From RGIG426 sp045598065 (GTDB lineage Bacteria > Bacillota > Clostridia > Oscillospirales > Acutalibacteraceae): a stretch of DNA of 21,082 nt. The DNA lies in NCBI GenBank assembly GCA_045598065.1, contig JAZLLJ010000068.1:1-21082 (forward strand). Direction: 5' to 3'. A program made the position numbers and the translations under genes. Positions 1-7,607 of this stretch are shown here, in pieces. Each line of letters opens with the position of its first letter. Within the stretch, counting starts at the first letter, position 1. The notes under the pieces were generated by a model. It did no database searches. It had not been told where the DNA came from and saw nothing but the letters and a program-made list of their open reading frames with translations.

Positions 1-40
1 GGTTTCGTAGCCGATAAAAATTTTCGTTCTGGGAAGTTGA

Positions 41-74
41 AAAAGCTCGTAAGGCTGACGCCTCACGGGCTTTT
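41..74 (-). terminator. Candidate hairpin terminator downstream of the yfhO/small-protein genes
   Basis: A 14-15 bp stem with a 4-nt loop lies about 85 bases past the stop codon at 159. On the minus strand it has one G-U pair and one A-C mismatch and is followed by TTTTT. It is close to symmetric, so it could also serve a plus-strand transcript. The bases between it and the stop codon (75-158) carry no gene with a start codon and ribosome binding site. Confidence 0.45.
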
Positions 75-158
75 GAAACAATGCAGACGGGAATTTTCAG
101 GCGAGAAACAACACATTCCTTAAGAACTCCCGGCCTTGGACGGCTCTTTTTCTTTTCT

Positions 159-488
159 TTACGACAATTTGCCGGCGAGCGCACGGTCGAGCCAAATGGC
201 GCCGATATCCATCGCGTTGTAAAGACCGACTTTGTCACTGGTTTTGACAATGCGGTTTTTCATGCTGATTTCAGGATCGGTGGCAATAACCTGCACCTTC
301 ACTTTGTCCGCCACGGTCATCCCGTGTTTCTCGGTCTTAGAGAGGATTTGGAGCATCACCACGTAGTCCTCGTTCATTTTTCCGTAGTACAGCGTATCGC
401 CGGAGCGCACCAGCGGGCGCCCTTTATACAGCAAAAACGGAGATTTTTCCGCCGGCTTTTTCGCGGCAGTTTCTTTCTTTTCAGCCAT
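159..488 (-). CDS. Small conserved-looking protein of unknown function (109 aa)
   Basis: I do not recognise a named family. The first 18 residues are Lys/Ala/Glu-rich and probably disordered. The rest looks like a compact beta-rich domain (FLLYKGRPLVRSGDTLYYG, then a stretch of V/I-rich strands), with no signal peptide or membrane segment, so it is probably cytoplasmic. The ATG is well supported: AGGAGGAA lies 8 bases upstream. It follows yfhO by 38 bp on the same strand. A consensus-like promoter overlaps the end of yfhO, so this gene may be expressed on its own rather than only with the envelope operon. The coding call is strong because of the ribosome binding site, promoter and ordinary composition; the function is open. 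Confidence 0.75.
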   Translation of the reverse strand: MAEKKETAAKKPAEKSPFLLYKGRPLVRSGDTLYYGKMNEDYVVMLQILSKTEKHGMTVADKVKVQVIATDPEISMKNRIVKTSDKVGLYNAMDIGAIWLDRALAGKLS

Positions 489-520
489 TACAAGTTCCTC
501 CTATCGTTTTTACGCGGTAT

Positions 521-549
521 AGTATATCACACATCGTCTTCATTGTAAA
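521..549 (-). promoter_or_regulatory. Promoter for the 109-aa protein gene, overlapping the 3' end of yfhO
   Basis: On the minus strand TTTACA (544-549) is followed by exactly 17 bases and TATACT (521-526), with a TG two bases before the -10. The yfhO stop codon (527-529) abuts the -10 box. The expected transcript start is about 25 bases before the ATG of the downstream gene, leaving room for its ribosome binding site. Confidence 0.6.
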
Positions 550-3019
550 GGGGTTTCGAAAAATCCCCTTGTTTGCGTTTTTTGGCCTTTTCGCGGCGTT
601 TCGGTTCGGGGATTTTGCCCCAGAACAAAACGTACAGCACAAATGCCGCCCCACCGCCAAGCGTAAACAACGCTCCGGCTGTGAGACCGGGCGCTTTATA
701 GGTGAATTCCACTTTGGCCTCGCCTGCCGGACATTTCACTGCCATAAACCCGACATCCGCCTTGAGAATCTCGGCCTCTTTGCCGTTGACCGTCGCCGAC
801 CAGCCCTTTTCGTAGGGCACACTGAAAAACAGATAGTTCGGCGCCGCAAGCGTGGTCGAAGCGGTAAAGCCGGTTTTGGTCGTGGCGAAATCTTTGCTTG
901 CGCTGTCCCGACGGTTTTTACAGTCTATTTCATACCAAGCGTAGGAATACGACTGGGTGTCGATATCCAAATGATTCAGCACCGAACCGATAGCGGCGGC
1001 ATCTTCATCTTCTACCACAAGTGCCCGAAGCAACAACAACTCGCGATTTTCGGTAGGCAGGCTTTCGTACTCGCTGCGTGTTACGAAGTTTTGGTAGGTA
1101 AAGCCCATCGGCACGTAATTTTCGTTTTCAAACAGGAAAAATCCGTTGGTCATCCCGACGTAATGATACCCGTCCATCTTGGTTTTACCGTTTGTGGAAT
1201 CCATAAAGTATTTATCGGAATCTTTTTCGTACGTCGGCTCCTCTTTGTTCGAGTAGTCCACCACGTATTTCACCGACGTCAGCGACCGCAAGGCATAGTG
1301 GCTGACTTCCGGCCGGCTTCCCACCGAACGGGTAACGCCGATGGTGCCGTAAAATTCCTGAATAGAGCCGGGCACCACGCTGTGAAACGCGTTGATACAC
1401 GGGCGTTCCCAGTAAATGCCCAAATTGTCGAGGCAAGCAGGAGAATCCATGCGCACAAACTCGCCGGTCGTATCGGTGGGAAAATCCACCTTGTCGATTC
1501 CCTCAATGGCACGCTGTACGACAAATTCCGGCACGTACACCGATGTGCCGTGGCCCTGTCCCAGCATAATCCAACTGTACCCGAGAGACAAAATCGAAAG
1601 GGCCAGCGCCGTCCAGCGGAAAAAGGATTTATGCGACCGCTTACGAAGAAACAGCAACACCGCAAAAGCCACAAGTCCAATCAGTGCCACCGCGACGTAC
1701 GCCCAAAACAAATCCTCTGTTTCTTCCCGTCCGAAGACGAATTCTCCGTTCTCCGGTTTCCAGGAATCGGGAATAATTCCCACCATCACGGTGAAAAACA
1801 CAATGATACCGGCACTCCAACCGAAGGCGCGTCCCCAATGAACGTTTGCGGAAATCCCCTCTTCCGGCGGCTCGGAATCCTCCAAAGCCGTCACCGTCGC
1901 CACAATCAGCATCAGTGTGAAAATATAATACCAACGGGCGTAGTATTGGGAATTGAACAACTGAAACATAGCGTTAAAAAACGGAATGACCGCACACACC
2001 GTCAACACAATCAGCAGACGATGGAGCCAGTCTTTATGCGTCCGCGACTGGAAATATGCAATCGCACCGGTAGCGCCCACCATCGGCAACCACGCGGACA
2101 TCGATGCCCATTTGTTGTCCGCATCCGGGAAGAAGTTGGGACGTGCGGGAATGTCCGGTGGGAAGAAGAAACTATGGAGAATATCCCACAGCCGCTGCGG
2201 TTTGTTATAGTACAAAGCGTCCCATCCTGCTACCAAATTATCGGTGCGGTTGTTTTGGATAACGGCAAAAAAAGACGGCAGCAGGAAAATACCTGCCATC
2301 ATCGTTCCGAGCGCCGCTTCCAAGAACACACCAACCACTTTTTTGGCGTTGAGTTGCCATTCTCCCGACCAGGTGCGAATACCGAAATACATCAACAGGA
2401 AGATCGCTTGGCCAATGAAAAAGTAGTAGTTGTTGAGGGCGGACAGGAAGAGGAAAAACCCGAACATCCCCCGTTTGCCGTCTTTGAGATTTCGTTCGAG
2501 CCCCAACAGAATAAACGGCAGGTACACCATTGCCTCGTGGAAATGGTTGAAGAAAATGTTATAAATCGAAAAGCCGGAAAAGGCATACAACATCGCGCCC
2601 AGCACGGCGTATTCCTCTTTAACAAAGCGCCGGAGATACAGATGCGCCCCGAGCGCCATACACGCCATTTTAAGAACCAAGAGCGGCGCCATCATATATG
2701 GCACAGCCGCGGAGGGGAACGGAATGGTCAGCCAAAAGAACGGACTTCCGAGAAGATAAAAACTGTAGGAGCCGATAAAGTTGACACCGAGATCGGTATT
2801 CCAGTTCCATGCCCATTCACCGGCACGCACCGCATCATGTGCCATACGGTAAAAGGAAATCTGTTGAGCGTTAAAGTCGCCGTAGTAGGTAAAATAGCCG
2901 TGGGTAGTCAAAATAAACGGCAAAAACATCACCAGCGCCAGCACGAAAACCAGTCCAAAGGACAAAAACGCATAATTCCCTTTTAGGCGAACAGGCAGCC
3001 GACGTTTTGTTTTCCCCAC
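527..3019 (-). CDS. yfhO: YfhO-family polytopic membrane protein (GT-C type, 830 aa)
   Basis: This is a large membrane protein with a basic N-terminus, a first membrane helix at about residues 16-38 and many further helices to about residue 500. An extracellular domain and a last helix near residue 795 close it. The first outer loop has the YGDFNAQQ motif (Asp48), where GT-C glycosyltransferases carry their catalytic acid. The C-terminal part has the family's PYEKGWSATVNGKEAEI block. Known family role: Bacillus subtilis YfhO works with CsbB to decorate lipoteichoic acid with GlcNAc; the substrate here is unknown. I place the start at GTG 3019, not the in-frame TTG at 3040, because AAGGAGGAG (3034-3026) would lie inside the longer reading and fits GTG 3019 exactly. 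It lies 39 bp after the ATP-grasp gene, in one operon with the flippase. Confidence 0.9.
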   Translation of the reverse strand: MGKTKRRLPVRLKGNYAFLSFGLVFVLALVMFLPFILTTHGYFTYYGDFNAQQISFYRMAHDAVRAGEWAWNWNTDLGVNFIGSYSFYLLGSPFFWLTIPFPSAAVPYMMAPLLVLKMACMALGAHLYLRRFVKEEYAVLGAMLYAFSGFSIYNIFFNHFHEAMVYLPFILLGLERNLKDGKRGMFGFFLFLSALNNYYFFIGQAIFLLMYFGIRTWSGEWQLNAKKVVGVFLEAALGTMMAGIFLLPSFFAVIQNNRTDNLVAGWDALYYNKPQRLWDILHSFFFPPDIPARPNFFPDADNKWASMSAWLPMVGATGAIAYFQSRTHKDWLHRLLIVLTVCAVIPFFNAMFQLFNSQYYARWYYIFTLMLIVATVTALEDSEPPEEGISANVHWGRAFGWSAGIIVFFTVMVGIIPDSWKPENGEFVFGREETEDLFWAYVAVALIGLVAFAVLLFLRKRSHKSFFRWTALALSILSLGYSWIMLGQGHGTSVYVPEFVVQRAIEGIDKVDFPTDTTGEFVRMDSPACLDNLGIYWERPCINAFHSVVPGSIQEFYGTIGVTRSVGSRPEVSHYALRSLTSVKYVVDYSNKEEPTYEKDSDKYFMDSTNGKTKMDGYHYVGMTNGFFLFENENYVPMGFTYQNFVTRSEYESLPTENRELLLLRALVVEDEDAAAIGSVLNHLDIDTQSYSYAWYEIDCKNRRDSASKDFATTKTGFTASTTLAAPNYLFFSVPYEKGWSATVNGKEAEILKADVGFMAVKCPAGEAKVEFTYKAPGLTAGALFTLGGGAAFVLYVLFWGKIPEPKRREKAKKRKQGDFSKPLYNEDDV

Positions 3020-3058
3020 ATTACTCTCCTCCTTCCACAAATTGGCGGCTTCGGGCCG

Positions 3059-4075
3059 TTATTTCAAATCGCGAATTTTGGTGCCCAGCACTTCCTCGAA
3101 TCGCGGCAAGATACCCTCGTCGCGATGACGGGCGTTTTGGCACATATCGTAACCGGGCAGGTTGTTGCCCTCCACAAACACCGGACCGTCAGGTGTAATC
3201 GCCACGTCCCAACCGACGTAGCGCATATGCGGCTCAACGAACGCAGCTTCTTTGCACAGTTCCACCGCTTCTTTGAAGAATGGGATTTCAAAGCCGTTGA
3301 ACACCGTATGCGTTAAGGGATGCTCGTCATAATAAAGCCCCGTTTTGTCGCAAAACGCCGGACGGGACAGTTTACCGTCTTCCCCGACACTCGTATACAT
3401 ACCGCCGCTCGAAACGTTGTCCACACAACCGCCGTTGCCCATCCGCACAAGCGCGTACATAAAGTGCGCGACGTCGTCCATCCGCACCGTCACGATACGC
3501 ACGGTGTTGATGGAAGTCGGGCACAATTCGCTCATTTTCGGGTGCTGCTGAATCGGATCTTCAATCAAATATTGGCCGCCCTCCATCAGTTCCGCATACA
3601 GCGCCTCAAAATCGGTATCCGGCGACACTTCAATTCGACGAATCCCCTCACCGCCGCATTTTTCGGTAGCTTTGGCGAAGAACGTGCTCGTTTCTTCACA
3701 AAAATCGCGCAACGTCGCCGCATCGCCCTCGCGCAGGTCAACGTAACGGCGGTGAAGATATTTTTCAAACCGTTTGTCAAAAACGGTCTTGTCGTCGAAC
3801 ACGTAGTAGTAGTCCCGATTGTTAAGATACAGCGTAATACGCTGGCTGTCGTTCATAGTCAGATAGGTCAGCCGTTTCGATTTCGGTTTCTTATAGAAGC
3901 CGAACGAGTGATAGTCGAGATATCCGATTCCATACCGCGCGATACACCACAGCATATCCAGTGCAATATACAGTTTATTGCCGCCGGTTTCTTCGCTGAC
4001 TTGACGAATATGCATAAACCAGCGCTTGAAGCTCAAATGTTTAAGACGAAGAATAAAGGTTTTTAATTTACTCAC
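3059..4075 (-). CDS. Sugar-transfer-associated ATP-grasp domain protein (338 aa)
   Basis: This matches the ATP-grasp family found in exopolysaccharide and capsule clusters. Visible blocks are YLIEDPIQQHP (169-179), SINTVRIVT (188-196) and GWDVAITPDGPVFVEGNN (about 288-305), where Glu302 and Asn304 are the expected Mg-ATP ligands. ATP-grasp enzymes usually join a carboxylate to an amine or thiol; the true substrate of this branch is not established, so ligation of an amino-acid-like group onto an envelope glycan is inference. There is no signal peptide. The start is GTG 4075, with AAAAGGAGGAG just upstream. It overlaps the flippase stop codon by 8 bases, which indicates translational coupling. 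Longer in-frame starts inside the flippase gene lack a ribosome binding site. Confidence 0.85.
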   Translation of the reverse strand: MSKLKTFILRLKHLSFKRWFMHIRQVSEETGGNKLYIALDMLWCIARYGIGYLDYHSFGFYKKPKSKRLTYLTMNDSQRITLYLNNRDYYYVFDDKTVFDKRFEKYLHRRYVDLREGDAATLRDFCEETSTFFAKATEKCGGEGIRRIEVSPDTDFEALYAELMEGGQYLIEDPIQQHPKMSELCPTSINTVRIVTVRMDDVAHFMYALVRMGNGGCVDNVSSGGMYTSVGEDGKLSRPAFCDKTGLYYDEHPLTHTVFNGFEIPFFKEAVELCKEAAFVEPHMRYVGWDVAITPDGPVFVEGNNLPGYDMCQNARHRDEGILPRFEEVLGTKIRDLK

Positions 4076-5609
4076 GGTTCTCCTCCTTTTTGAAACGGCG
4101 CAGCACTTTCGACATCGGCTCACGCACCAGTCCACGTTCGTACTCATTCATTCCGAAAGCCCACATACACGGGATAAACACGGCAACCACAAGGATGCCT
4201 CCAATCAGCACACCCCACAGCGATTGCGGCACGAACACGGCAATCACCGCCGCCACCGCCGTCGGAAGCAAAAGCGAAGGTAACATTTTGCCGATTTCTT
4301 TCCAAAAGCCGGGAATATCCAACCCGATCTTTTTATGGTAATACCAGTTCATCAGCATCACGTTGCCGACGAGGATGGAAATCAGTGTGCCGAGCGCCGC
4401 ACCGAAGCCGCCCCACATTTTGGTCAGCGGAATACTTAAAAATACGTTACCCACCGCCACGCCGAGATAGACGAGCGAACGGAATTTGTGCATATTCTTG
4501 GCGCGTTGCACCTCAATCCCCACGCTTTGGATGGCAGGAATAAGCGTTGACGCGAACAAAATGAGTCCGATATAGTATGAGACGTTAAACCGCGCTCCGC
4601 CGCCGGACCACAGCACAACGAACGGCCGGCCCACCGCGACAAAGCCGAGCATCACAAGGGACATCAGGATAAACTGCAACCGACCGGTCTTTGTAAACAA
4701 ATCGGACAACTGTTTATCGTCTCCGCCGGATGCCACAATGCGGTGTACACGCGGAGTAAGAACACCGGAAAACGCGGTAGCCAAGGAAAGATAGTAAATA
4801 TTGAGTTGCGATGCCTGCACGTACACCGTAACGGCGGACGTGCCGTGAAGCCAACCGAGCAGTAAGCGGTCGATACTCCAGTTAAGCTGATCGACCACGA
4901 TGCCGATAAAGACGTAGGAGGTAAACCCGAGCATTTCGCGCATGAGTTTCCAGTCGAACACTTTGAAGTTGACCGGCATTTTCAGTTTGGTCACACAATA
5001 GTAGATATTCAGCACGCCGGAAATCAGCGTGAAAATCAGCGACAACAGCACCATGGTTCTCGAGCGGAAGCCCATCAAAAGCAACGGAATCATCACCAGC
5101 GGATTGACCACGGTTTTGAGCATCGCCACGATTTTTTGGAACACGTACCGCTCGTTAATCATTACGTGCGACTCGAACACGCTCAACGGGAACGACACCG
5201 CCGCGTTAAACGACAGAATCACCATCAGTTTTCCGGCAAGTGCCAATTCGTCCGGTGTCAACTTGTTGCCGAACACCAGCGGTGCATTGGCGGAAACGAG
5301 CAAACCGATTCCCAATACCACCACACCCAAAACGGTGTAGGTCGTTAAAAACATTCCGTTGAGTTTTGCCATTCCTGCGTGGTCATCGTTGGCTTTGAAA
5401 CGGGAGTAATAGCGCGTATAGGCGCTGCCGAGACCGAAACTTAAAAGGTTGAGGTAAGCGACAAGGGGAAGCGCCAAATTGTAAACACCGTATTCGCTGT
5501 CACCGAGGCGATCGAGCATAACCGGCGTATACAGGAGCGACACGATGGTTCCCAAAATCAGCGACAAATAGGACAACGCCGCTCCCCATTTCAGTTGGTT
5601 CACTTTCAC
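4068..5609 (-). CDS. MOP-superfamily polysaccharide flippase (Wzx/PST-like, 513 aa)
   Basis: This is a polytopic protein with about 14 predicted membrane helices from residue 10 to about residue 490. The N-terminal signature of polysaccharide transporters is clear: helix 1, then YTPVMLDRLGDSEYGVYNLALP and a GLGSAYTRYYSRF block. Family members flip lipid-linked oligosaccharides across the cytoplasmic membrane. Its place as first gene of an operon with an ATP-grasp protein and YfhO fits export of an envelope glycan precursor. The start is probably GTG 5609, six bases after AAAGGGGGA; GTG 5603 is possible, and the TTG at 5630 lacks its own ribosome binding site. A strong promoter lies about 40 bases upstream. 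No glycosyltransferase is encoded in this operon, so the glycan must be built by enzymes elsewhere. Confidence 0.9.
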   Translation of the reverse strand: MKVNQLKWGAALSYLSLILGTIVSLLYTPVMLDRLGDSEYGVYNLALPLVAYLNLLSFGLGSAYTRYYSRFKANDDHAGMAKLNGMFLTTYTVLGVVVLGIGLLVSANAPLVFGNKLTPDELALAGKLMVILSFNAAVSFPLSVFESHVMINERYVFQKIVAMLKTVVNPLVMIPLLLMGFRSRTMVLLSLIFTLISGVLNIYYCVTKLKMPVNFKVFDWKLMREMLGFTSYVFIGIVVDQLNWSIDRLLLGWLHGTSAVTVYVQASQLNIYYLSLATAFSGVLTPRVHRIVASGGDDKQLSDLFTKTGRLQFILMSLVMLGFVAVGRPFVVLWSGGGARFNVSYYIGLILFASTLIPAIQSVGIEVQRAKNMHKFRSLVYLGVAVGNVFLSIPLTKMWGGFGAALGTLISILVGNVMLMNWYYHKKIGLDIPGFWKEIGKMLPSLLLPTAVAAVIAVFVPQSLWGVLIGGILVVAVFIPCMWAFGMNEYERGLVREPMSKVLRRFKKEENRE

Positions 5610-5647
5610 CGCCGCTCCCCCTTTCTTCAAAAATACTTAACTGATAT

Positions 5648-5676
5648 ATTATACCCTATATATATGGAAATGTAAA
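5648..5676 (-). promoter_or_regulatory. Promoter of the flippase/ATP-grasp/yfhO operon
   Basis: On the minus strand TTTACA (5671-5676) and TATAAT (5648-5653) are separated by exactly 17 bases, a near-perfect vegetative sigma promoter. Transcription should begin near 5641, about 32 bases before GTG 5609. Confidence 0.8.
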
Positions 5677-5715
5677 GTTTTTCTTTTTTCTCTATGCAAT
5701 CATTTGAATGTTGTA

Positions 5716-5855
5716 TGTAGGGGCTGGCGTCCTCGACGACACTTTGCGGGATTTCGCAAAAATGGGCATCGGTATTGTAGGGGCGATTCACGAATCGCCC
5801 CATTTTTTGTTTTTCACACCGACCGCGAGGGTGTCATTCGTAAATGACCTCTACA
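5716..5855. repeat. Cluster of three short GTAGGGG-type palindromic intergenic repeats
   Basis: Three related units lie in the 284-bp gap between trmFO and the flippase gene. Unit 1 (5716-5740) begins TGTAGGGGC and holds the small hairpin GTCctcGAC. Unit 2 (5776-5801) begins TGTAGGGGC and is a perfect 10-bp palindrome with a 2-nt loop. Unit 3 (5833-5855) is inverted, ending CTCTACA, with the palindrome GTCATT/AATGAC. Each unit combines the same TGTAG(G/A)GG edge with a different short palindrome. No coding sequence is supported in this gap. Confidence 0.65.
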
Positions 5856-5876
5856 ATGCCGCCAGAGGTTGTGTAC

Positions 5877-5912
5877 CAAAAAAACAAAAGCAGCCGTCCC
5901 GAGACGGCTGCT
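5877..5912 (-). terminator. Rho-independent terminator of trmFO
   Basis: An 11-bp GC-rich stem (5888-5898 with 5903-5912, core GCAGCCGTC/GACGGCTGC) ends just after the trmFO stop codon. On the minus strand it is followed by TTTTGTTTTTTT. Confidence 0.85.
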
Positions 5913-5914
5913 TT

Positions 5915-7234
5915 TCAAATCTTCATCTTTTCCAAATCCGCCAACGCTCGTTCGGCGAGTGCCGCATACCGCTCGCGTTTATCGCGGATATGCTCGGAAA
6001 GCGGCGGAATCACGCCGAAATTCGCGCCCATCGGCTGAAAATCCTTGTTTTCGGTGGCAATATAGGCGAACAGCGCGCCCATCATCGTGGTTTGCGGCAA
6101 CGTCACAAGCGGCTCGCCTTTCAGCGTTTTCACCGCATTGATACCTGCCAAAATGCCGGATGCCGCCGATTCCATATACCCTTCCACGCCGGTCATCTGT
6201 CCGGCGAAAAACAGCGTGGGACGGGCGCGGAATGCAAACGTGCTGTCCAATAATTGCGGTGAGTTTAAGAACGTGTTGCGGTGCATCACGCCGTAGCGCA
6301 TAAACTCCGCGTTTTTGAGCGCCGGAATCATTCCGAACACTCGTTTTTGCTCGGGGAATTTAAGGTTCGTCTGAAATCCCACCAAATTATAGAGTGTCCG
6401 CTCGCGGTTTTCGGCGCGCAGCTGCACCACCGCCCACGGACGGTGTCCCGTTCGCGGATCGCGCAGTCCGACCGGTTTCATCGGGCCGAAACGAATCGAA
6501 TCGCTCCCCCGTTTTGCGAGCACCTCGATGGGCATACACCCCTCGTACACCGACGGATCGGCTTTGTCAAACCCGTGCACCGGCGCAACTTCCGCCTCGA
6601 CGAGGGCTTTATGGAACGCCTCGTATTCCTCTTTGTTGAGCGGACAGTTAAGGTAATCGCCCTCGGCACCCTCGGCGGCATCTTTGCCATAACGCGAGGC
6701 GCAAAACGAACAGTTTTCATCCACGCTTTCGGCGGTCACGATGGGCGCGGCGGCATCGTAAAAATGAAGCCCCTCTGAGCCGCACAACCGCTCGATATCG
6801 GCGGCAAGTGTCTCCGAGGTAAGCGGACCGGAAGCCACCACCACGACACCGTCTTCGGGAATGGTTTTTACTTCTTCGCGGCAAACGGTAATCAGCGGAT
6901 GATTTTCAATCGCCTCGGTAATGGCTTTGGAAAACACGTCACGGTCTACCGCCAACGCTCCGCCGGCGGCAACCGCGGCTTGGTCCGCTCCTTTAAGGCA
7001 AACCGAGCCTAATCGCCGCATCTCTTCTTTCAAAAGCCCGGCGGCACTGTCGATACGACGGGCTTTTAAGGAGTTGGAACAGACGAGTTCTGCCAGCAAA
7101 TCCGTTTTGTGCGCCGGACTGCGGCGGATAGGTTTCATCTCATAAAGTGTCACCGCAACGCCGCGTTCTGCCGCCGCATACGCGGCTTCGCATCCTGCAA
7201 GGCCGCCGCCGATAACGGTGATTTTCTTTTCCAT
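5915..7234 (-). CDS. trmFO: Methylenetetrahydrofolate-tRNA (uracil-54-C5) methyltransferase TrmFO (439 aa)
   Basis: TrmFO makes ribothymidine at position 54 of the tRNA T-loop, using methylenetetrahydrofolate as carbon donor and FADH2 as reductant; it is the Gram-positive alternative to TrmA. The N-terminal Rossmann motif ITVIGGGLAGCEAAYA (GGGLAG at 9-14) binds FAD. Cys52 in ELVCSNSLKA and Cys233 in EGCMPIEVLAKRG match the two conserved cysteines of the Bacillus enzyme. The length is typical. I chose ATG 7234 over the GTG at 7243, because AAAGGAG ends 8-9 bases before the ATG. A strong hairpin terminator ends only about 18 bases upstream of the ATG, so transcription seems to depend on read-through. 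Confidence 0.96.
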   Translation of the reverse strand: MEKKITVIGGGLAGCEAAYAAAERGVAVTLYEMKPIRRSPAHKTDLLAELVCSNSLKARRIDSAAGLLKEEMRRLGSVCLKGADQAAVAAGGALAVDRDVFSKAITEAIENHPLITVCREEVKTIPEDGVVVVASGPLTSETLAADIERLCGSEGLHFYDAAAPIVTAESVDENCSFCASRYGKDAAEGAEGDYLNCPLNKEEYEAFHKALVEAEVAPVHGFDKADPSVYEGCMPIEVLAKRGSDSIRFGPMKPVGLRDPRTGHRPWAVVQLRAENRERTLYNLVGFQTNLKFPEQKRVFGMIPALKNAEFMRYGVMHRNTFLNSPQLLDSTFAFRARPTLFFAGQMTGVEGYMESAASGILAGINAVKTLKGEPLVTLPQTTMMGALFAYIATENKDFQPMGANFGVIPPLSEHIRDKRERYAALAERALADLEKMKI

Positions 7235-7251
7235 TTGCTCCACTCCTTTGC

Positions 7252-7278
7252 AAAAAAGGCGGCAACGCCGCCTTTTTT
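7252..7278 (-). terminator. Symmetric hairpin terminator between the 107-aa gene and trmFO
   Basis: AAAAAAGGCGGC, a 3-nt loop and GCCGCCTTTTTT form a perfect 12-bp hairpin that starts at the last base of the upstream gene's stop codon. It can work in both directions. It ends next to the trmFO ribosome binding site. Confidence 0.85.
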
Positions 7279-7601
7279 CAAAATTTCGTATAGTAAGCGA
7301 CCACCGTTTCCGGCTCGCCGGTCACGGTATTTTCGCCTTTGATGACCGCACCGCCCAGGCTCATCAGTTCACTGCATTCCGCCGTCTCCAACGGACAGCG
7401 AAACACCTCTTTGGCGTTGCACATCACCACAATCACACCGTTTTTCACATTGATGGCGCCGTTTTTACCCAAAATCACTTCCACGGGGTTGCCGTTTTCG
7501 TCCAATTGCCGTCTGGCGGCATAACGGATAGCACGGCCGTTGAGTTTTTGCTGTAATTCCGATTCTGCCGCCTGTTCGCGACGTCGAGAAAAGAAACCCA
7601 T
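7278..7601 (-). CDS. Small unknown protein (107 aa)
   Basis: I do not recognise a family. The first 15 residues are basic (GFFSRRREQ). The rest reads as alternating beta strands, including AIRYAARRQLDENGNPVEV, INVKNGVIVVMCNAKEVFRC and a terminal VVAYYTKF. There are no membrane segments. It starts 6 bases after the stop codon of the M15 carboxypeptidase, and its ribosome binding site (GAGGAG) is the last two sense codons of that gene, so translation is probably coupled. A terminator follows at its stop codon. The coding call rests on the start signal, operon position and a full-length frame; the function is unknown. Confidence 0.75.
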   Translation of the reverse strand: MGFFSRRREQAAESELQQKLNGRAIRYAARRQLDENGNPVEVILGKNGAINVKNGVIVVMCNAKEVFRCPLETAECSELMSLGGAVIKGENTVTGEPETVVAYYTKF

Positions 7602-7607
7602 ACCCTC

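Noticed and set aside
569..2986. 805-codon open frame on the plus strand opposite yfhO
   Set aside because: It is antisense to a clear YfhO protein, has no ribosome binding site, and its translation is rich in His, Arg and Gln as expected from reversed codons.
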